Shown in pieces: positions 41,261-48,804 of a stretch of 64,000 nt of DNA; within the stretch, counting starts at the first letter, position 1, and each line of letters begins with the position of its first letter. The DNA comes from Demetria terragena DSM 11295 (GTDB lineage: Bacteria; Actinomycetota; Actinomycetes; Actinomycetales; Dermatophilaceae), in the NCBI RefSeq assembly GCF_000376825.1, contig NZ_AQXW01000004.1, positions 2,170,001 through 2,234,000 of the forward strand. Direction: 5' to 3'. Both the position numbers and the translations under genes were made by a program. Under the pieces are notes generated by a model. The model made no database searches, was not told the DNA's origin, and saw only the letters and a program-made list of their open reading frames with translations.

Positions 41261-43003
41261 ATGGCCGATCAGAAGCTCTACACCGATTCCTCGCCGCTTC
41301 CCGCTCCCCGTGCGGGCGTCCTAACTCCGTATGAACCGGGCACCCGAACACTCAAAGCTGGCTTCCAGGTCGCGCCCCAGTTCAAGCCACTGCCGGTCGA
41401 TGTGGTGCTTGAGAAGGACATCCCGGTTCGCCTGCGCGATGGCGTCACGATTCATGTCGACGTTTTCCGCCCCGTTGGAGCTGAACCGGTGCCGGCGATC
41501 GTGGCGTGGAGCCCGTACGGCAAAGGGCAGGGCAGTTCGGCCAGCGTGATGGGCGTCTTTGGACTCGTCGGCTTAGACAACGGAATCGTCTCGGGTCTAG
41601 CGAAATTCGAAGGCCCGGACCCTGCGTATTGGTGCGCGCAGGGCTACGCCATCTGCAACCCCGACATTCGCGGCATCGTCGACTCCGAGGGCAGCAGCGT
41701 CTTGTGGGATCGGCAGGAAGGGCGCGACTGCTGCGACCTGGTCGAATGGCTCGCGGAACAACAGTGGTGCACCGGGAAAGTTGGGATGAGCGGAACCTCG
41801 TATCTCGCTGTCTCGCAATGGTTTACCGCTGCCGATCAACCGCCGCACCTTGCCGCGATCAACCCGTGGGAAGGCGTGAGCGACGTGTACCGGGACCTCG
41901 CCGTCCGCGGCGGTATGCCTGACACGGGTTTCGCGCGGCAGCTCCAAGAGGGCAGTTTCTTTGGCAACAATCAGAAGGAAGACATCCTCGCTGAGGTCGA
42001 GAAATACCCCCTGATGTGTGAGCTGTGGGAGAACAAGATCCCGGAGTTTGGGGCCATCACTGTTCCTGCGTACGTCGTCGCCAGTTATTCCAACACCCTG
42101 CACACCGCTGGTACCTTCCGCGCGTGGCGGCGGATGGCTTCGCCGGATAAGTGGCTGCGCATTCACAACAGCCAGGAGTGGCCCGACTATTACGACGAGG
42201 CCAACGTCGAGGACCTGCGCCGATTCTTCGACCACTACCTCAAAGGCATCGACAACGGCTGGGATCAAACGCCACGCGTGCGTTATTCACTGTTGGACTT
42301 GGAAGGCGGCGACCAGGTCGATCTGCCCGCCGACACGTTCCCGCCCGCTGATGTCGTGCCGACCAAGTACTACCTCGACGGAACAACCCGCGCACTGACG
42401 ACGGAGGCTCCGACCGACGAAGTGCCCGTGACCTACCAGGTCGGCGGAAACCCGGACGCGGCCTCGTTCATCACCCGCTTCGATGAGGGATGCGTTCTGG
42501 TCGGGTACGCGAAGGCCCACCTGCAGGTCGAGGCGAAGGGCTCTGATGACATGGACCTGTTCGTGCTCGTGCAAAAACTGGACGCGTACGGCACCCCGCT
42601 GCAGGCGTTCACCGTGCCGAACCAGTCACCGATGGCCCACGATCTCACCGATCGCGGTGCGACGATTCTGCGATACAAAGGCAGTGATGGACGCCTGCGC
42701 GTCTCGGCCCGCAACCTTGATCTGAGCGCGGCGACCGATGACGTACCGGCCCATACCTTCGACCGTGTCGAGAAGCTCACCGAAGGTGCCATCGTCGATG
42801 TCGAGATCGACCTCCTGCCACTTGGGCTGGTCTTCTATCCAGGAGAGCAGTTGCGGTTCATGGTGAGTTCTCGCAATCTGCTCGGCCCCCTCATGCCGGG
42901 AATTCTCGAATATGTCGGAGCGAACGCGGGGGCGCACGTCATTCATACCGGCGGCGCTGGCGCTTCCTACCTGCAACTGCCCGTGAAAGGTGCATCCGCC
43001 TAG
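41261..43003 (+). CDS. CocE/NonD family hydrolase (S15-like)
   Basis: The protein has 580 residues. The alpha/beta-hydrolase domain has VRLRDGVTIHVDVFRP, IVAWSPYGKGQG and the nucleophile MSGTSYLAVSQWF (Ser near residue 180), with WSTG-like content replaced by LAAINPWEG. A C-terminal jelly-roll domain (VGYAKAHLQVEAKGSDDMDLF, YPGEQLRFMVSSRNLLGPLMP) is typical of X-Pro dipeptidyl-peptidase/cocaine-esterase relatives. It would hydrolyse an ester or amide, perhaps a xenobiotic. Expression is probably controlled by the divergent TetR protein. Confidence 0.9.
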   Translation: MADQKLYTDSSPLPAPRAGVLTPYEPGTRTLKAGFQVAPQFKPLPVDVVLEKDIPVRLRDGVTIHVDVFRPVGAEPVPAIVAWSPYGKGQGSSASVMGVFGLVGLDNGIVSGLAKFEGPDPAYWCAQGYAICNPDIRGIVDSEGSSVLWDRQEGRDCCDLVEWLAEQQWCTGKVGMSGTSYLAVSQWFTAADQPPHLAAINPWEGVSDVYRDLAVRGGMPDTGFARQLQEGSFFGNNQKEDILAEVEKYPLMCELWENKIPEFGAITVPAYVVASYSNTLHTAGTFRAWRRMASPDKWLRIHNSQEWPDYYDEANVEDLRRFFDHYLKGIDNGWDQTPRVRYSLLDLEGGDQVDLPADTFPPADVVPTKYYLDGTTRALTTEAPTDEVPVTYQVGGNPDAASFITRFDEGCVLVGYAKAHLQVEAKGSDDMDLFVLVQKLDAYGTPLQAFTVPNQSPMAHDLTDRGATILRYKGSDGRLRVSARNLDLSAATDDVPAHTFDRVEKLTEGAIVDVEIDLLPLGLVFYPGEQLRFMVSSRNLLGPLMPGILEYVGANAGAHVIHTGGAGASYLQLPVKGASA

Positions 43004-43145
43004 GGGGCTTGAAATCGGGTTGTGGACAACTCTCACCATCGCCTGGGCGAGTTGGGGCATACTCACTTACGCGTTCGGTGCGGTTGGTGGGTCCGGCTCT
43101 GAGGGGTTGGCGCGCGGACCGGCGCCATTCACTCAGGAGGATTCG

Positions 43146-43856
43146 ATGTCGCTGAACCGTGTACGTGTGGCCACTGTTGTGGGGGCATTCGTTGCTGCCT
43201 CTGTGCTGGGTTCGTGTGGTGGCTCTGGGGAGGACGGCCCGACGACGCAGTCGGTCGATGAGTACGCGAGCACTCAGGCTGCGAAGGCCTCCGAAGCAAG
43301 CGGTACGCCCAGTGGGACGTCGTCGGCGCCGCCGTCGGGGACGGCCTCGGCGACGGCTTCTGGGTCGGGCTCGACGAGTTCGGGGAGTGGGTCCGGGTCG
43401 AGTAGCGCGTCGAAATCGACGGTCACGGATGACCTGCCGGGGGTGATCAAGGATAAGAAAGTGACTGAGCCTGCGATTAAGTTCGTGAACAAGTACGTAA
43501 GTACTCTGAACGCCAGCCTTCGTGACCCGGATAAACTTAAGGACCTCGATTCGTTAATTGGCGAAGGTTGCGCGGCGTGTAAAGACCACCGCGCCACGGT
43601 TGTGTCACTAAAGAATGCAGATCGGCGGCTGCAAGGGACGCCGGTGGAATTCACGGTGACAGAGGTCAAAACTGCAGACCAATCTGGAATGATCAGAGTT
43701 TTCGGAATGTTGGACCAGCGTAGCGTGTCAATGGTCGATCCTAAGGGTAAAGTTACAAGTCGCACGAAAGACACCCCGGCGGACGAAGTCGCGTTCTTTG
43801 TAAATGATGCGCCAATGGACCGCAAAGTGCATGCAGTAAAGGCGGTTGTGGGGTGA
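43146..43856 (+). CDS. DUF6318-type lipoprotein
   Basis: The protein has 236 residues. Start ATG 43146 follows GGAGG. A signal peptide with lipobox VLGSCGGS is followed by a Ser/Gly/Thr-rich linker (about residues 40-95). A globular domain comes next, with a CxxC in GEGCAACKDHRAT, then VEFTVTEVKTADQSG and DTPADEVAFFV. I associate this layout with the actinobacterial DUF6318 family of unknown function. It overlaps the next gene in GTGA. From about 43440 the base composition is clearly less GC-rich than the surroundings. Confidence 0.72.
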   Translation: MSLNRVRVATVVGAFVAASVLGSCGGSGEDGPTTQSVDEYASTQAAKASEASGTPSGTSSAPPSGTASATASGSGSTSSGSGSGSSSASKSTVTDDLPGVIKDKKVTEPAIKFVNKYVSTLNASLRDPDKLKDLDSLIGEGCAACKDHRATVVSLKNADRRLQGTPVEFTVTEVKTADQSGMIRVFGMLDQRSVSMVDPKGKVTSRTKDTPADEVAFFVNDAPMDRKVHAVKAVVG

Positions 43857-44740
43857 CCGTTAAAAGGGGGTCCTTAATTTTCATGGGGGTCGCGTTTGTA
43901 GCGATCTCACTTTCGCCCAATGCCGTCTCAGCCGAGGGCGACCCGAAAGTTGAGATCGGTAGCAATGGGTCGACAACGAGCATGAGTGAGGGGGAAACTC
44001 GCGACCTTCCTGCGCGCCCCAGCGGCGGCGGCGGAGGTGGCCAGTCCGGAGGCCCGCTAGTGCTCTACGAATACCGGGCCGTCGACTTGTGCGGTGGTGG
44101 CGGCGAGGACTGCCCGCGACAGTCGGCATACGACACCGATTGCAACGAGACCGAAGGCCGGGCGCCGGCGTCCATGGTCGAGCGCCGCATCGTCTCAGCA
44201 AACGGCAGCGCCGGGAATTGGGAGCAAGTAGGTATCACGTGTTTCACGGACCAAGTGCCCGGCTCCGGCAGCAATCCGCAATTGACGCTGGCCATGATTC
44301 GCGAGGCCGCCTTCAGGACACCGTTTGCGAAACCCCAACTGTCGATGCAGCCGGTGGGAAATAAGACGCTGGTGACGCTCCCTGCGTACTTCAAGCTCAA
44401 TTGGCCGTCGGCTGGGTTCGAGCCGGACGAGGTGCACAGCGTCACGTTGTTGGGCTATGCGTTGCGAATCAAGCCAACGTTCATGTCAAACACGTTCAAA
44501 TATGGTGACGGATCGTCGTCTGGGGCGACTAAGTCGTTGGGCGGAGCGTACCCCGATGGTGATATCAAGCACCCGTACGACAAGAAGGGTTCGTACCGCG
44601 CGAACGTATCGACCAGGTATGGCGCGCAGGTTTCGCTCGAGGGGGGCGAGTGGATGAATGTCGATGGTTCCGTCGACATCGCGGGCCCAGCACTTGAGTT
44701 GCAGGTCGTCACGGCTAAGAACCGTCTCGTCCGCCCGTAG
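43853..44740 (+). CDS. Secreted hypothetical protein
   Basis: The protein has 295 residues. The N-terminal signal peptide is GSLIFMGVAFVAISLSPNAVSA, followed by a Gly-rich stretch (SGGGGGGQSGG). A Cys-containing domain has VDLCGGGGEDCPRQSAYDTDC and GITCFTD, and a beta-rich C-terminal half has LTLLGYALRIKP-like strands and YRANVSTRYGAQVSLEGGEW. No family is recognised. The GTG start overlaps the DUF6318 lipoprotein stop, so the two envelope proteins are coupled and may act as a pair. Confidence 0.68.
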   Translation: MTVKRGSLIFMGVAFVAISLSPNAVSAEGDPKVEIGSNGSTTSMSEGETRDLPARPSGGGGGGQSGGPLVLYEYRAVDLCGGGGEDCPRQSAYDTDCNETEGRAPASMVERRIVSANGSAGNWEQVGITCFTDQVPGSGSNPQLTLAMIREAAFRTPFAKPQLSMQPVGNKTLVTLPAYFKLNWPSAGFEPDEVHSVTLLGYALRIKPTFMSNTFKYGDGSSSGATKSLGGAYPDGDIKHPYDKKGSYRANVSTRYGAQVSLEGGEWMNVDGSVDIAGPALELQVVTAKNRLVRP

Positions 44741-44762
44741 GTCGTGCTGCCTAGCCGGCGGG

Positions 44763-44791
44763 GACCGGCAGCAGGCGGAGGGAGACCGGCA
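44763..44791 (+). promoter_or_regulatory. GACCGGCA repeats upstream of secreted protease B
   Basis: GACCGGCA is present at 44763-44770 and 44784-44791, 21 bases apart (two helical turns). It matches the repeats upstream of the paralogous protease A. Confidence 0.4.
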
Positions 44792-44821
44792 GTATTGCGG
44801 ACGAATGCAGGAAATCTCATG

Positions 44822-44853
44822 ACCCTTTCCAGAGGATTCTCGGCCTAGCGTTT
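44822..44853 (+). promoter_or_regulatory. Conserved promoter-proximal element, protease B
   Basis: ACCCTTTC, AGGATTCTC and GTTT line up with 31458-31489 before protease A. It lies 72 bases before the ATG, against 69 in the paralog. Confidence 0.5.
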
Positions 44854-44893
44854 AACTCACGGCAATCGGGCCGATTCCACAGGGAGAACTATC

Positions 44894-45967
44894 ATGAGAA
44901 ATCGCATGGCGGTTAGTTTCGGGGCAGCCGCAACTGCGGTGGTCGCTGCAGCATCTCTCGGAGGCGTGTCGGCGTCAGCTGCTGGCGAAGCCTCGAAGAT
45001 GCAGGAAGGGGTAATCGGCGCTCCACTGGAGTCTGCGCAGCAGGGTCGCTCCGGCAGCGGTGCCAAGTGGACAGCGGCGCAGTTGCGGTCCGCGATTCCG
45101 GTCAAGCGCACGGTATCGGCGGCACAGCACAAGAAGGTGCAGGCGACGAAGCTCGACCTTGGCGCAGGGCTCACCGTCCCGAGCACGTCCGCGTCGTCGA
45201 GCGTCAAGCGGTCGGCCGCGGAGCAGGCATGCTCTCTCCCGGCAACGAACGCGAGCGGCCTGTATCAGGGATGCGAGCAGTATGCCCACTACAAGCAACA
45301 GGGCAAGATGTTCTACATCGACCCACGCAAGCCGGCGAATGCAAACCGCTACCAGTGCTCGGCGACTGCGGTGACGGCCGGCAACAAGTCAACCGTTCTG
45401 ACCGCGGGCCACTGCATGCATCAAGGATCCGGTGGTATCAAGGGCGGATTCTTCAAGAATGTCGTGTTCATTCCGGCCTACAAGGACGGCGCGGCACCGT
45501 ATGGGCAGTGGAACGGCGTCTGGGGAGGCACGACTATCGCCTGGGCCAACTCCTCAACCCTTGCCGGTGACGTGGCGTTCTTCGCTGTGGCCAAGAACGG
45601 TGGCAAGACTCTGGGAGACACCGTTGGTTCGGCTGGAGTGGGCTTCGGTGCGACGCACCAGGGGTCGCAGACGTACGCGTTCGGCTACCCGGCCGCAAAG
45701 CCGTTCGATGGGTCGGACTCGTACTACTGCTCGGGTAAATCCTTCGCGGGCGCTTACGTGGGAACCAAGGGTCTAAATTGCCGTTTGAACCAGGGCGCCT
45801 CAGGTGGTGGCTGGATGGTCGGACTCAACGTCGCCACCGGTGCCGGCACCGCGATCTCGGTCAACTCCCACCTTGTCAACATCTACCCGGGGCGCATGTT
45901 CGGCCCGCACTTCGGTCAGGCCGCCAAGGAAGCCTACGACCTGGTGAAGGGATACGCCGTCTCCTGA
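44894..45967 (+). CDS. Secreted trypsin-like/glutamyl-endopeptidase-type protease B
   Basis: The protein has 357 residues. It has a signal peptide (ending VSASAAGE), a pro-region, and a catalytic domain with His in VLTAGHCMH, Asp in AGDVAFFAV and Ser in NQGASGGGW. It resembles protease A throughout (for example VFIPAYKDGAAPYGQW and FGATHQGSQTYAFGYP). GGGAG lies eight bases before ATG. The pro-region is less conserved than the catalytic part. Duplication within about 13 kb, with the upstream control region kept, is inferred. Confidence 0.88.
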   Translation: MRNRMAVSFGAAATAVVAAASLGGVSASAAGEASKMQEGVIGAPLESAQQGRSGSGAKWTAAQLRSAIPVKRTVSAAQHKKVQATKLDLGAGLTVPSTSASSSVKRSAAEQACSLPATNASGLYQGCEQYAHYKQQGKMFYIDPRKPANANRYQCSATAVTAGNKSTVLTAGHCMHQGSGGIKGGFFKNVVFIPAYKDGAAPYGQWNGVWGGTTIAWANSSTLAGDVAFFAVAKNGGKTLGDTVGSAGVGFGATHQGSQTYAFGYPAAKPFDGSDSYYCSGKSFAGAYVGTKGLNCRLNQGASGGGWMVGLNVATGAGTAISVNSHLVNIYPGRMFGPHFGQAAKEAYDLVKGYAVS

Positions 45968-45982
45968 CAACACTCACGTACG

Positions 45983-46246
45983 TCAGCGACGAGAGGCGAG
46001 CCACGCGACCAGGGGCGTGCCAACGGTGCCGCGCGCAAAGCCGTAAGCCCGCGCCAGCGCGTACGCCACGATCAGCAGGTCGATACCACCGAAGAAGTAT
46101 GAGCCCTCGCCGAAACTGTTGATGGCGAGCGCGACGAAGAAACCTGCAAACAGCAGGAAGGCGACCGTTCCGCCGACCTTGACGATGGCACGGTCGCGGG
46201 CGGTGGGTCCCCTGGTTTCGGCTGCCGTTGTGCGTACTTTCCTCAT
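45983..46246 (-). CDS. Small membrane protein
   Basis: The protein has 87 residues. A basic N-terminus (about 22 residues) is followed by two hydrophobic segments (VGGTVAFLLFAGFFVALAI and GIDLLIVAYALARAYGFA). No family is recognised. It converges with protease B (15 bases between ends). Confidence 0.6.
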   Translation of the reverse strand: MRKVRTTAAETRGPTARDRAIVKVGGTVAFLLFAGFFVALAINSFGEGSYFFGGIDLLIVAYALARAYGFARGTVGTPLVAWLASRR

Positions 46247-46321
46247 GTCTCATTTCCTCCCGTGCGGCAGGGTACCGAGGGTCGTGCCCAGGGGACAGGT
46301 CTCGATCCTCAATCGATGGTC

Positions 46322-47083
46322 TTACGCGCGATGACCCAACCGCCGCGACAACTCACCCGTCGCGCGATGCACTTCGTCGACGAGAAGCTTGCGCTCGCCG
46401 GCGTCCACGTCGTCATGCGGGTAGGTGATCGCAATCCCGGCTGCGGGAAAACCGTTGTGGTCCAACACTGCTCCGGCAACGGACGTCAATCCGGGCGTGA
46501 CGGAACCGTCTTCGAGCGCGTACCCCCGCTGACGCACCTGAGCCAGCTCCGAACGCAGCGCCGTGAGCGATGACACTCCGTGACCGTCCCGCTGTACGAA
46601 TGCCTCCCGCGAGGGGAACAGCGCGCGTACCTGCTGCGTGGGTAAGGCGGCGAGAATGGCCAGGCCGGAAGCGGTCAGAGATGCCGGGAGGCGTACGCCC
46701 ACATCCGTGACGAGCGACGGCCGCCCTGGCGCGCGTTCCTCGACGACGTAGAGCACGTCACGCCCGTGCAGAACGACAAGGTGAGCGTTGTGGGTCGTGG
46801 CGTCGACGAGTCGCCCCAGGATGGGGCGCGCCATCCGCTGCAGCGGCGCTTGCCGGCTGTATGCCGATCCGAGTTCGAACGCGGCCACGCCTAGCCCCCA
46901 ACGCCTTTCGTCTGGCAGGTGGTGCACGAAGCCGGCATCGCGCAGCACCGCGAGGAGGTGATAGGTCGAGGAGCGGGGCAGCCCAAGCTCGCGCGCGATC
47001 GTGGCCGCGGCGGCAGGCTCGGCATGCTTGGCGAGTAGGCGCAGCACCTTAAGCGCATGCGCGGCAGCGGGCGCATTTGTCAT
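46322..47083 (-). CDS. IclR family transcriptional regulator
   Basis: The protein has 253 residues. The N-terminal winged helix has ALKVLRLLAKHAEPAAAATIARELGLPRSSTYHLLAVLR (landmarks LGLPRSSTYHLL). The C-terminal IclR effector domain has DVGVRLPASLTASGLAILAALP and VTPGLTSVAGAVLDHNGFPAAGIAIT. Start ATG 47083 follows GGGAGA by eight bases; a longer frame to 47164 is not supported. It lies near the histidine-utilisation operon and may control it, though the SOS-linked HNH gene stands between. Confidence 0.88.
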   Translation of the reverse strand: MTNAPAAAHALKVLRLLAKHAEPAAAATIARELGLPRSSTYHLLAVLRDAGFVHHLPDERRWGLGVAAFELGSAYSRQAPLQRMARPILGRLVDATTHNAHLVVLHGRDVLYVVEERAPGRPSLVTDVGVRLPASLTASGLAILAALPTQQVRALFPSREAFVQRDGHGVSSLTALRSELAQVRQRGYALEDGSVTPGLTSVAGAVLDHNGFPAAGIAITYPHDDVDAGERKLLVDEVHRATGELSRRLGHRA

Positions 47084-47183
47084 CGACGTCGTCTCCCGAG
47101 GGTCATGAGACGACGGTATGCCGCGCTCCTGACTGGCTCCCGTGTGCAGGTGCAATTCGACCAAGAATTTGGGGATCTAACCC

Positions 47184-47213
47184 TTGACTATTATCGAACA
47201 CGTGTTCGATAAT
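47184..47213 (+). promoter_or_regulatory. LexA-type SOS box inside a consensus promoter
   Basis: A perfect 24-bp palindrome (47190-47213, half-site ATTATCGAACAC) contains TCGAAC-ACGT-free core spacing as TCGAACACGTGTTCGA, which fits the actinobacterial SOS box TCGAAC-N4-GTTCGA. It begins directly after a -35 hexamer TTGACT (47184-47189), and its last six bases GATAAT form a -10, 18 bases downstream of the -35. LexA bound here would block the promoter of the HNH gene. Confidence 0.85.
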
Positions 47214-47256
47214 GAAGGTACGTCGAACCCATCAATCATCGTTGGAGGTGTCGCCA

Positions 47257-48729
47257 GTGAATGCTCACAGTTCGCCGCCTGCTGGTGTGGGGGCCGAGTT
47301 GGCGATGAGCGCCGCTGAGTGCGCGCGGCTCGTGCTCGATGGTCTTGCTGGGCTCGCGACGGTGGGTACCGTTCGGCACCAATTAGGTACTCGCGATCTC
47401 GCTGTCTTCACGCGAAATGTGTTGGCGGTGCTGCAAATTGCTGAGACTGCGGCGGTGGCGTTGGTTGCTGAGGCGATTCAGCGTGGCGTCGTGGTCGAAT
47501 CCACTGCGGCGGGTGCTGCGCAGTGGGTTTCGCGACTGAGCACGGGCGAGGCAATCGAAGGTTTGTTGCCTTCGACCAGCCCCGGGACCGCTGGGCCGCT
47601 GGTGCGTCTTGATGGCGCCCTGGAAAGCCCCGTGGCAGAAGATGCGGACCCCTCGGAAGGTGGGGCGCCTGCTCTCCCGGGGGTAGAGCCCGCGGTGGCG
47701 ACACGGATCGCTAAAGTCGCGTCCGCTTGCACCGAGCCCCGCAACGAGTTGTTGGCGACAGCGCTTGCCACTAACCACGTTGGGGTGGCCGCCGCGCGTA
47801 CGGCCTTGATCGAGGTCGACAAGGTCATGCCCGTCCTGCCCGGGGGTACGCGAGACGCGGTCCTCGGGCATTTTCTGTCGCTCCCTGCTGGCTCGGGGGC
47901 TAGGGCGATCCGTGAGCTTTCGGGGCGGGTGATCGCAACCTATGCCGACGAGAGCTTCCTTGAAGACCTTGACGACAAACTGGATGCCGCAGAGTCCGTG
48001 ACGTGGTCTGAACTGCCCAACGGTATGCACCGTCTAACCGCCGAACTCGGGCCGCTGCACGCGGCGCAGGTGAAGCACGCGATCGACGCGCTGTCCGCGC
48101 CCGCGATCGGCAGCACGTGTTGTGACGACGTTTTCCATCGTCACGCGGGTGGTGAGAAGACCGGTGAGATCGACACGCGTACTGCTGGCAAGCGTCGCGC
48201 TGATGGGTTGGTGCTGCTGGTCACTCGTGGCAGCGCGGCCATTGATGACGACGGCGCGACCGCGACGAGCGGATCCGCCCGGATCGTCGTCACCATTGAC
48301 CACGACGTGCTCGCCGGTCGGCTTCGCGGCCACGGTCGCACCGAGACTGGCACCTCCCTGAACGCACACCAGGTTCGCCGACTCGCGTGCGACGCCGACA
48401 TTCTGCCCATGGTCCTGGGGTCCCGGGGTGAACCCCTCGATGTCGGGCGATCCAAACGCCTGGTCACCCGAGGTCTTCGGGTGGCCGTCGCCGAACGCGA
48501 TCGATGTTGCACCTACCCAGGATGCGACCGGCCGCCAAGTTGGTGCCAGGTCCACCACATCGTGCCCTGGTCTGAGGGGGGCCCGACCTCACTGGACAAC
48601 TCTGCCCTGCTCTGCCAGCGACACCACACCGTCGTGCACCGCGAGGAATACACCGCGAAGGCAGACGCGGTCGGTGTCACCTGGGATCTGCGGCCTGGCT
48701 CGATGCGCCACCTCCGGCGTGCCGCGTGA
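47257..48729 (+). CDS. DUF222/HNH endonuclease (13E12 repeat family)
   Basis: The protein has 490 residues. Start GTG 47257 follows GGAGG by eight bases; an ATG at 47212 lies inside the operator. An N-terminal DUF222 domain (LVAEAIQRGVVVEST, AARTALIEVDKVMP) is followed by a C-terminal HNH nuclease with CTYPGCDRPPSWCQVHHIVPW and LLCQRHHTVVH. The mycobacterial 13E12 relatives include several LexA-regulated members, in line with the SOS box here. The function is uncertain; the genes are often considered selfish or mobile. It sits between the IclR gene and hutH. Confidence 0.9.
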   Translation: MNAHSSPPAGVGAELAMSAAECARLVLDGLAGLATVGTVRHQLGTRDLAVFTRNVLAVLQIAETAAVALVAEAIQRGVVVESTAAGAAQWVSRLSTGEAIEGLLPSTSPGTAGPLVRLDGALESPVAEDADPSEGGAPALPGVEPAVATRIAKVASACTEPRNELLATALATNHVGVAAARTALIEVDKVMPVLPGGTRDAVLGHFLSLPAGSGARAIRELSGRVIATYADESFLEDLDDKLDAAESVTWSELPNGMHRLTAELGPLHAAQVKHAIDALSAPAIGSTCCDDVFHRHAGGEKTGEIDTRTAGKRRADGLVLLVTRGSAAIDDDGATATSGSARIVVTIDHDVLAGRLRGHGRTETGTSLNAHQVRRLACDADILPMVLGSRGEPLDVGRSKRLVTRGLRVAVAERDRCCTYPGCDRPPSWCQVHHIVPWSEGGPTSLDNSALLCQRHHTVVHREEYTAKADAVGVTWDLRPGSMRHLRRAA

Positions 48730-48804
48730 CGCGCTGTCTCAAATCCGAGATAGAAGATGGTCCCTTGTGGACTTTTCTGGCTCAGAAGCCGGTGAAATGA
48801 ATCC

